Shown here piece by piece: positions 29,108 through 37,566 of a DNA stretch of 43,317 bases (the first letter of the stretch is position 1; each line of letters begins with the position of its first letter). Under the pieces are notes generated by a model that saw only the letters and a list, made by a program, of their open reading frames with translations, was not told the origin of the DNA and did not search any database. Source of the DNA: Mitosporidium daphniae (taxonomy: Eukaryota; Microsporidia); the NCBI RefSeq assembly GCF_000760515.2, contig NW_013546456.1, forward strand, positions 1 through 43,317. The letters are read 5' to 3'. Made by a program: the position numbers and the translations under genes.

Positions 29108-30739
29108 TTACCCGAAAAACAACAACAACGATTTTAGAAATAAAGAGATGAAAGACCCCCCGAAAAGCGCAAAGCTGATTCCATACACGCATAGTATCGA
29201 TGCAATCCTCCTGTCTGTATCTGATGTAACCGATCTAGGCACGAACATTAACAGGTTTAAAGATAAATATCCGCTAAAAAATCCAAACACACAAACAAGG
29301 AACAAAAAGTAGCCATCGCCAGACAATAGTCTAGCAATCGGGTACTCGATGGTCTTTTCACTGGTGACAATGTCCGAAACATTGCTGAAAAAAAACAATG
29401 GAATGAACCCCATGCTAACGACCGTAAAGAAGGTAAGACTTGCTTTGCCCTTCAAACAAACGGCGGGGTATCTTAAAATGAAGCGACCAAATACATCTCC
29501 AAGGTTGTAAAAGAAAAAGGTAATCACGGGAAACGTTTCCGCATTCAAGATCGAAAGCGCGCTGTTGTTTGCATCAACAGGGAATACCGTGGTGGGCTTT
29601 ACCATGTACAGGAAATTTGGGATGAAAAAAATCACCTCAAAGAAATGAAATACGACGCACCAAAAATAGACGCGGATTTCTCGATATACGCGAAAATAGT
29701 TTCCAAGCAAAGATGCCGGCGTTTCGGTATGATTTCCGTGCGAATCAAAGGAAGATGTACAAGTCAATTCTTGGTGCTGTATTTGAGGGCTCACCACCGC
29801 AATTGGCGGCGACCCGACGCCAGCTTCAAAGTACAAATTGGATTTCAGCTTCAAAGCGATTTCCTTTACCTCTGATGGCTGGTCTGAAAAATCTTCCTCG
29901 CCATTTATGCCATTAGGGCTCTCAGTTGCATGAAGAGCATCTGCTGAAGTGAAATCTTTCTTTTTAGCCAACAATAGAATCGCGGAGATGTAAACGATTG
30001 CAGAAGACACGACAAAGTACAAAAACACGCCAAAATCGGAGCCTCCAAAAAAGAGCGAAGCACGGCTATTCAAGGGGACTACCATGATCATGGTGATCAA
30101 TTTGAAGCAGCACGAAAGCATGCCGGCTATTCCCTGTCCATTGTAATAGGCATGCGTATATCGCGCGTGAACCTGAGACAGCATTGAGAATATGCTTAAA
30201 AATGAAATTGCCGATAGCACTGCCGAATGGAAGCCCAAAATGGCGACCAGGACGATGAAAACGGTTCCGTTGGCTCCGGAAAACAGTGCCAAAAAAGAGA
30301 GCGACAACAGAACGGTTGCCTTGCCAAATTGGCTAAAAAGAAGCATCGAGTAGGGGCTAAATAGGGTCGAAATGGCGGACGAAAAGCACAAAAACAAAAT
30401 TTTTCCCGCACAAAGAATCAAAATTAACAGATCCATGGTCAAGTAGCCAAACAAAGAGCCCGATGTCCTGGATAAGAAAAAATGGCTGGAAGTCATTATG
30501 GCGTTGGTGGCAAAAACGTGCGAAAGGCCTTGAAAAAAGATGATAAAATACAAAACACAATCAAAAGAAGCCGTGGCGGTCGATATCTTGGCGGCTGAGG
30601 TGTTGGGCTGATAGCCCTCCTTGATCGGCAGAGACGCTGATTGTTCACTCAGAATCCTGCGCGGCGATCCAAGATATGTACAGGGCTGAAATAGCAGTGG
30701 GGTGTGGTATCTCAGCCGAGAAGCCTCGGCAGAATTCAT
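29108..30739 (-). CDS. Equilibrative nucleoside transporter (SLC29/ENT family), copy 1
   Basis: 543 residues with about 11 membrane helices. ENT signatures: the helix with YYNGQGIAGMLSCCFKL, and FYNLGDVFGRFI in the second half, which carries the conserved N..D..GR. A long hydrophilic loop (about 245-330) lies between the halves, as is usual. The hydrophilic leader of about 60 residues may be regulatory. Moves nucleosides or bases across a membrane. A second, different ENT starts 97 bp away on the other strand, so both share one promoter region. The open frame extends six codons before the ATG at 30739 without another ATG, so that ATG is chosen. Confidence 0.9.
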   Translation of the reverse strand: MNSAEASRLRYHTPLLFQPCTYLGSPRRILSEQSASLPIKEGYQPNTSAAKISTATASFDCVLYFIIFFQGLSHVFATNAIMTSSHFFLSRTSGSLFGYLTMDLLILILCAGKILFLCFSSAISTLFSPYSMLLFSQFGKATVLLSLSFLALFSGANGTVFIVLVAILGFHSAVLSAISFLSIFSMLSQVHARYTHAYYNGQGIAGMLSCCFKLITMIMVVPLNSRASLFFGGSDFGVFLYFVVSSAIVYISAILLLAKKKDFTSADALHATESPNGINGEEDFSDQPSEVKEIALKLKSNLYFEAGVGSPPIAVVSPQIQHQELTCTSSFDSHGNHTETPASLLGNYFRVYREIRVYFWCVVFHFFEVIFFIPNFLYMVKPTTVFPVDANNSALSILNAETFPVITFFFYNLGDVFGRFILRYPAVCLKGKASLTFFTVVSMGFIPLFFFSNVSDIVTSEKTIEYPIARLLSGDGYFLFLVCVFGFFSGYLSLNLLMFVPRSVTSDTDRRIASILCVYGISFALFGGSFISLFLKSLLLFFG

Positions 30740-30836
30740 CAAAATGATGAGAGCCACAAAGCCGGCTCATTAAGGCCAAAAAATGTGCGCTTAAGAAGCA
30801 TTGGATAAATTTGAATGCAATTTCAAATTTAATCCA

Positions 30837-32343
30837 ATGGCAGGCTACGAGCGGAAGGAGGATTCATTTGATTCGCTGGACTCGTCTACATTTGTGCCGC
30901 GCATGAAGGAAAGAAAAGACCCGCATCGCGAGACCAGGAAAATTGGATTTTTTACAAAGAGCAATCTTACGTGTGTGATCTTTTTCATCCAAGGTCTCTC
31001 CCTGGTGTTTGTATGGAATGCCCTGGTAAACTCTGCCGAGTTTTTTAACAGCAAGCTGGAATCCAATGCATATTCCTTGCTCATCACAGAGGTGTTGTTT
31101 TCTATTTTCACTATTACGAGGTGTGCATTCTTTTTTCTTTCTTCCGTGATTGTCGATCGGGTAACATTAGCACATCGCTAAGCATCCGTAGGTTTCCCCG
31201 CATGCACAGGTCTTCCTTTCCAACCTCATGTGCTGTCTCGTCTTTGTTGTTTTTTCACTTATTTCGGTTTCACAGAACCTTCCAGAGGCCATTTTCATCG
31301 TATCCTCGATGGCTCTCGTATTTTTGGCCTCTGTTTCTTCGGTTTTCCTGTACACTGGAAACTATGCTATTTTGTCTACGCTGCCAAAACCCTTCTCACA
31401 GGCCATTTCACTGGGGCAAGGAACTGCCGGCATGATCACCTGCATTGCCAAGCTCATTACGATCAAAATATTTCAGGAAAACCTACATGCCCCGCCGACT
31501 GGGCTTGTGCACAGGGCCCCTACTGATTCGGATTCGTTTTTGTATTTTTTCTTCACTGCTTTGCTGCTTTTTTTCTCGTCCCTTTCGTTTTTCTTCTACA
31601 TGAAGTATTCCTCATCCATTTTTAAGCCCAAAGCCTACCACATCATTGATGAGAAAGATGTCAAATACTTTCGGCAAGGGGCATCATACTCGCCGCCTGA
31701 TCCGTTCGATCACGCAGCCCTGGGCCCTTCCAAATCGAGAGGTAAATGTTCCTTGTTTGAACTCTGTTCCATTGTGTCAAGTAAAAACTCAAGCGTCAGA
31801 TGCCTATGGTGGTGCAACTTTATCGTGTGCTTTCAAACTATGTTCTTGTTCCCATCTTGGCCGCAAATGACCAAATCGACGGATCCCAGCTATTCTGAAC
31901 CCGTTAACGGCCAATTTTTCACCATATTTGTCTTGCTTCTGTTCAATGTTGGAGACTGGTTTGGCCGCATAATCCTGTCTTTTCCGGCCATGTTCATACA
32001 TGTGGATCGGCTTCTTTTCTTGGTTTCGTTGCTTAGATTCCTCCATGTTCCTTTGTATTTATTCGGGAATGTTGACTTTGGCGGACACCATTTAAACCCG
32101 CTGCCCAAGCTTTTGGCCTCAGATTACATAGTTATGGCAAATACGTTGTTGTTTGGCGTCTCCTCTGGGTACTTGACTACTCTTTTTTTGATCGAGGCCC
32201 CAAATAGGGTTAGCAATAACCTTTTCAAAATCCGGGTCTCCTTTTACATGCTGTTGGGTCTCGTTCTTTCCGTTGCTTTGGGCTCCATTGCATCGTTGGT
32301 TTTAAAGATCGTTCTTCTCTCATACGGCGGCAGTCATAAATAA
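30837..32343 (+). CDS. Equilibrative nucleoside transporter (SLC29/ENT family), copy 2
   Basis: Exons 30837-31160 and 31192-32343 (31-nt intron with a GCTAAG branch-like site) give 491 residues. The splice joins VIVDR to VSPHAQVFLSN and bridges an otherwise closed frame. ENT signatures: SLGQGTAGMITCIAKLI in the first half and LFNVGDWFGRIILSFP in the second. Both GQG..GM and N.GD..GR are kept. It has about 11 membrane helices and a shorter central loop than copy 1. The N-terminus (GFFTKSNLTCVIFFIQGLSLVF) aligns with the same region of the neighbour, so the two are old head-to-head paralogues. The stop is 40 bp from the convergent patatin stop. Confidence 0.9.
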
Positions 32344-32383
32344 ATCACATAGAAATGCAAGTTTATTAGATTACGAGGCTTCT

Positions 32384-34362
32384 CTAGTGCACGCTCGATG
32401 ATCTGGTCCGGCCTTTTTTTGGAGACACCAAGCAACTTTGCGATCCCGATCTTTCCATCCTGCCTCGACCCTTCGAGGCTGGCAAAGAAGAAAGATTTTT
32501 CTGAAACAGCGACTTTTGCTCCATCCGGAGAGAGTCGATGATCGAAATAAGGAGCTTTTCAACCTTCATTCGGGAGGAAACTTTGGACAGCTCTGGCCAA
32601 ATAGTTTGCTCCCCTTTGAGCAACGTACGCACCAGCAAATCTGCCGTGGGAATGCTGAACATGTGGACGGCATCCTTGAAGCTCAACCTTGGCGAGATCA
32701 CAAGGGTCAATTCGGAATCGCCGCCAGATAGCCCAACACGCTCGTATAGGCCATCGATGGGGTGGAAATGTGTCGAAAAGCTCTCAAAAATGGAGGGCAA
32801 AAGCCGAAGGCTATACAATTGGTACAGAAAGTGTTTGAACTCCGAATAGACAAATCCGAAAAACTTTGTGGTAAGAGGCGCAGAAGCTGGGATTGGCAAT
32901 CTCGGGAAAAGGGTGTCAATAAAGGAAACCCGGTAAGGAACAACTTTAGAAATGATGATGTGATTGACGTTGAATAGCGAGGCCAGTCGAGACTTCAGAT
33001 TGAATGGAACACACAATTTGCTAGCCTTTTGAATTTCTAAAGGTAACCGATTGTTTCATCGTCCCAAACCTAATGGATTCCATGGAATAAAAGAGCCATC
33101 TGCCGCTTTTCGCAATATTTGGATTCCACCAAATAGCCCGCAATCGGAGGCGGAAGCGCAGGCGGCACTCCAAACGACCTAAGTGTAAAAAAGGCCCAAT
33201 ACAATGTCTGGAGCCGTTAAATAGTTAAGCATATAATTTATGTCCTTGTTCATCCCGAGAGAGACCGTAATGTTGAGGATCTTTTTAGAGATCAAGAACG
33301 ATTCGAAAAACGTAACGTCGCCAATATTGGATCTTGCGAGCGATTCAAGGGTTTTAATGTTTAAAAAGTGGCCATAGCGCAAGTATCTTGCAATTTTCCT
33401 GTTCATCGATCCTTCATTTGAAATGCCTTTAAAAACGTCAAAATTGATCATTTCAATTGGGTTTAAAAGCAATTTTTCGAGCCTTTCAGGAGGGACACAG
33501 CAGATCAACGCAGCAACAAACGATCCAATATCAATCCCACAAATGATATCTGGCAGGATGTTTTGCAAATACAGCGCTTTGACAACGCCCAAATGATACA
33601 TGCCAAGCGAAAATCCGCCCATCAAAATGAGGGCAGAGCGACCAAGAGATTGAAGCGATTCGCAAAAGTACCGATACACGTAATTGGGTGCAAAGTGGTC
33701 TTTTGACGCGGAAGCGTCAAACCCATGGGTGCCGTTGCCGGCGTCTGGTGCATAGGAATTTGGGGATGCCTTGGACTGCGACACATAGATGGCGTTGAAG
33801 GATTGACACACGATGTCCAAATAATCTTCGATCAGCTTTTTTGTTCCCGTGTACGACTTTGTGTACAAATTGGAGTTTGAAATTCCTCCCAAATTTCGAA
33901 TATGCCCTATCAATGATGCCAGTAAAGCGATACCGGAGGCCAAAAAAATGATCAAATTTTTGATTTCATTGTCCGAGATAAGCTGCTTTAGATGGTTGTA
34001 TCGATGTTGGATAAATAAATCGTCATAAAAGACGGAGGAGGAATCTTGCTTCCAAGCATCCCAGGAAACTTCCCTTAACTAAAAGCATGCAAATGTACTT
34101 GTCCAGTCTTTGGGCAATCGATAGCCACTCCTGGTACGAGCTGGCAGTGGAGAGGGTATCTCTTAATTTGTATTCATAGGACAGCGGTATAAAAGGAAGG
34201 AAATGATGGAAGTGATGATCTATGAAAGACTGAAATAAAAGTCATATGCCTTGCCTTTGACGCTTTGACGAGAGATGAATAAATATCTGCCGCTGCGATA
34301 ACTGAATAGCAAACAATAAAAAAAGGGCCAAATATGATCGTTTCGGCACAAAGTAAAGACAT
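32384..34362 (-). CDS. Tgl3/4/5-type patatin-like protein, catalytic residues missing
   Basis: Related to fungal triacylglycerol lipases of lipid droplets and plant SDP1. Exons 34255-34362, 34099-34229, 33203-34073, 33070-33178 and 32384-33036 give 623 residues. Introns are 25 (GC-AG), 25, 24 and 33 nt. The N-terminal DUF3336 part has a hydrophobic start, SYQEWLSIAQRLDK and SWDAWKQ, then RNLGG and YTGTKKLI. The patatin part has LILMGGFSLGMYHLGVVKAL, then ICGIDIGSFVAAL where lipases have GTSAGS, so the serine is Asp. The later DGS site with the catalytic Asp is also absent (QKASKLCVP before SRLASLFNVNH). An in-frame TGA (33056-33058) falls inside the 33-nt intron. Probably a pseudo-enzyme that keeps a structural or regulatory role. 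Confidence 0.82.
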
Positions 34363-34529
34363 CAAAAATCGAAATCAAAATCCAAATTGATGCAAACCTT
34401 AACCGGAAATTTGGAAACAATTGATTGCAATTGAACGCTTTCTTTATTGTCCCGATTTGGGAACCTTAATTTAAATCCATGCACCAATGGAGGAACACAC
34501 GATGCCTTCAATGTTCACTTTGATCGCAT

Positions 34530-35478
34530 TTAAATAGTGCAATAGCTGCAGGTGGGCGACACCTCCGGTGTGAAATTATATACATAGGATGAGTCCCTCA
34601 AAGAAACATATGTGAACGTTGGGGGTGAACTGGTGCTCCCTTTTGAATGGCTAAACGCCTGCAAGCAGGCGATGCCTGCAACCGTGGCAGATATGCTGAT
34701 CGAGGCGGGAGATATTATGTGCAGGGAGGTCAGCTCGTTAATAAAGTCACTTTCTGCAAATGATTGCCGTTGAATGGACATGCACTTTTTGACTATCCAA
34801 TCCAAATGGTCTTGATTGGCAAACGTAAATTCAGCAATCGCGCCAAATGGCAACTCCTGGTCCCACAACACATATAACACCCACAAGATGATGCTTTGAA
34901 CAGAATCCAAAGAGTTCTTAACCGAGCAGTAGGCACGATCGACAGATCTTGGTGCATACAGACTAGAAATGCATTCTAAGCATGGACCCTGGCCAACCCT
35001 CGTGCTGAATATGTGGCCAAACAATCCTATAAATCGGTCCTGCAACAACTATACCTTCAGTTCCGCAATCTATGAACAGGGGATGTTTGTTTGCTTCCCT
35101 GATCAACGAAAATAAAACAGATGACAGCCAAAATCGGGTAGATAAAGAGTCGACTGCTGAAATTACAACATCGAATTTCTCGAGAAATTCCAGAGACATG
35201 TTTTCTATTCGCTGCGAATATCTTTGCGGTTAGTACATGATGACCGGTTACCCAAATATCGTTAGCTTTGGAAAAAATTGGGACAATCTCTTGATGGCCA
35301 CGTGGCATTTATACGATCCAATGTCTTCTTCCCGGAAAAGAAATTGCCTATTAAGGTTTGTGTACTCAATCGTGTCAAAATCTACAACTGTGATGCAGGC
35401 ATCCGCTATGAACAAAGACGAGATGTTTTTTAAAATCTCACAGCCAAGTGCACCAACGCCCACGAGAAGAATTTCCAT
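34530..35478 (-). CDS. UBA3: UBA3-like NEDD8-activating E1 catalytic subunit, short
   Basis: Exons 35252-35478, 35055-35221 and 34530-35026 (introns 30 and 28 nt) give 296 residues. ThiF fold motifs: GVGALGCEILKN (nucleotide loop), FDTIEYTNLNRQFLF, the Lys in GSYKCHVA, and VVISAVDS. Then come IDCGTEG, CLEC and YCSV, where the Cys aligns with the catalytic one of UBA3 (PMCTI). The end has DHLDWI, then HIISPASISISATVA and a final CSYC, pairing with CLEC for zinc. UBA3 and UBA2 are close, but DH..WI and IIPA-like blocks favour UBA3. The C-terminal E2-binding (UFD) domain is missing and no further exon is seen. The first intron carries a perfect TACTAAC branch site. Confidence 0.83.
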
Positions 35479-35666
35479 TCTTCAAAAAACAAAAATCCAA
35501 AAGCAAATTTAATGATGCGCCGGACCGCCATCAAGGTTTGTCAGACAACAACCGTGACGGAAGTAAAAACTATGGACACCAAAAAACATAGGTGCTTTAT
35601 AGAATGGGTATAAACATAACTAATAAATGTCAAGGGACTTTGTTTATGTAACACTGAAATGATAAA

Positions 35667-36145
35667 TTAGATTTCAGCCAACTCGCGAAGACGTCTGATA
35701 GTACCTCTGACCGCAGAAGCAGTGGTAGTGCTAAAGAATAGCTTTACAAAATTACCTGGGAACCCAGGCGCCACCGGCTATAACTTTTTTGCATCCTCGG
35801 CATTCCCAAATGCCAACAGCAGTTCTCTTTACGCGGTCCTACACGAAATTGAGACAAAAAACAAATACCTTTCCACAGAAAGAGCATGTGTATTTAGCAT
35901 GCTGAGTGATTTCCATCTTCTTGATTTGTTTACGGAGGGAAGCACCATAACGAGTTCCATACTTTCCAACGACTCCGACTTTCTTTGTTCTTTTGGCCTA
36001 AAAGGTTAGAGCTGGACCAGAAACTAAAAAATCGCATTTGTAAAGATATTTCAAATAGAATAGCTGCCCCATTGTTCGTTACAGAAGCATTTAATGATAG
36101 ATGAAAACACGGATATCAAAAAGAAACTGCACAAGTGCCTACCAT
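35667..36145 (-). CDS. RPL43: Ribosomal protein eL43 (L37A)
   Basis: Four exons: 36143-36145 (the ATG alone), 35869-35997, 35756-35838 and 35667-35730, with introns of 145, 30 and 25 nt. The product is 92 residues, exactly the family length. It begins [20 protein letters not shown], followed by [11 protein letters not shown], then [19 protein letters not shown] and [15 protein letters not shown]. The two CxxC pairs form the zinc site of this 60S protein. An intron straight after the start codon is a known habit of ribosomal protein genes, and here it is several times longer than the others. No single unspliced frame in this region shows the gene. The UBA3 ATG lies 188 bp downstream on the same strand. 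Confidence 0.95.
35998..36142 (-). other. Long first intron of eL43 (145 nt)
   Basis: Begins GTAGGCAC right after the ATG and ends CTAACCTTTTAG, with a CTAAC branch-like site. It is three to six times longer than the usual introns here. I looked for C/D snoRNA boxes (RTGATGA, CTGA) on the sense strand and found no pair. A regulatory or structural role is possible. Confidence 0.6.
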
Positions 36146-36200
36146 TTGGAAATTAAAAATCCGGTTTAAAATGAAATTTTAATTTATTAAAGCATTTAAT

Positions 36201-37502
36201 TTAATGAAGTTTAGCCCAACCGGGCCAAGGGATTGAATAGCTCCACATGTCGGTACAATATTTATATGAATGCAGACATAAAGGTTGGGGAGGAGACTCT
36301 GGGCATCCAATGGGAATATGTAAGGGAATTTCGGGATCGTGAAAAGACCTCACCCATTGAGCTTTACAATCCATGCATTCTGGGTCGAACCATTGGGGAA
36401 GACAATTTTTCGACTGCTGCAAATGCCTCTCGGCTTCGATGTCCAACTCTGCACATTCGTCTTCTTTGTAATTAGGAAGGTTTGAATTTTGCAAAATAAA
36501 GCTCATTTTCCAGATGTCATCTAAGTGTACACATCCATTTTTGGCATATTGGTGCCACATGGGATCTGCATAAAGGGTGTCTCCAATGATCGGGTATCCT
36601 TAAAGTTACAAGCGGCGTTAAATTACCCAAATATTGAAGGTGTACCCTGATTTGATGCGTGCGCCCCGTAATTGGCTTACATATGACGATCGAAGAGTTG
36701 CTAACAGAATGGTAAGCATGCAGCCTTAACAGGGTCAGAGACTCCTTTCCTTGTTCAGAAACAGCGCAAAGCCCAAGTTTGTGTTCTATTTTTAAAAGCG
36801 GCGCTGAGCATGCAATCCATTCAACTCCTTGGTCATCACGTATGGTGTCAATCCAAGGCAAATCAGGAGCGCCTGCAAATGTGCCATTTACTTTGGCAAC
36901 GTATTCCTTTTGGATCTGCTTTCCCCGCATCATTTGCGCCAATTCAGAAGCTTTTTCTTGGTTGGTGGCTATCAGGAGCAGGCCCGATGTGGGTCGATCT
37001 AGCCTATTTATGTCTAGGATTAAGCTTCAAAGTTACTCGCTAAAAAAGTGAATCCATAGAGACTTCGTAGAATTTCATTGACCGTATTTGAGAAATAAAG
37101 GCCAGTAGGATGAACAGGTATCAATGGCGGCTTATCCACAACCAACAGCCCGTCTTGGTGTGAAATCACTTTGGGCAGCTCAATGGTCACTGCTGGTTCG
37201 TGTTTATGAATGGCATGTTCTAGAAAATCATTTGGCTTTAGAACATCATCGGTGAAGGTGACTTTCCCATTAAGAGAAATACGCCCCTTTTCAAGCAGCT
37301 CTTTCTAATACGTAAAAGAATGGCAATTGATACATAATATGCGACGCTTTTGGCTCGAAATTCCGAATTAAATACTTGGCTGATTCGTTTTCCAAACCAC
37401 CGTCCTTTGACGCAAGCGCGAAACGTGAACTTTTCAGGCAATGCAATTCTGAATTCTAACTACATGATTTGGCGGCTGACATACGGTTTTTAAATTCTGC
37501 AT
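36201..37502 (-). CDS. RluA-family pseudouridine synthase (Pus9/Rib2-like)
   Basis: Converts uridine to pseudouridine, in this subfamily at position 31/32 of tRNA or at mitochondrial sites. Exons 37485-37502, 37334-37459, 37037-37304, 36627-37013 and 36201-36598 (introns 25, 29, 23 and 28 nt) give 398 residues. FTFRACVKGRWFGKRISQVF and EFRAKSVAYY form an S4-like start. ISLNGKV and VDKPPLIPVHPTG follow. The catalytic motif NRLDRPTSGLLLIA has the Asp, and is read only after a 23-nt intron is removed. TGRTHQIRVHLQYLG and GYPIIGDTLYADPMW complete the domain. A Cys/Trp-rich tail ends in SYSIPWPGWAKLH. The first exon is six codons. The start faces ASCC2 across 64 bp. Confidence 0.9.
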
Positions 37503-37566
37503 ATTTTGGATTATTCATGTGTGGAAAAATTAAATTCCTTATTTTGGCAAATAACAAAATTATTTT

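Noticed and set aside
33037-33069. In-frame TGA (33056-33058) suggesting the patatin gene is broken
   Set aside because: A 33-nt GT-AG intron removes it and keeps the frame; its GTTTGG donor is also used in CRIPT. The gene is otherwise intact.
35998-36142. C/D snoRNA inside the eL43 intron
   Set aside because: No RTGATGA box on the sense strand and no matching CTGA near the 3' end; an H/ACA fold could not be judged by eye.
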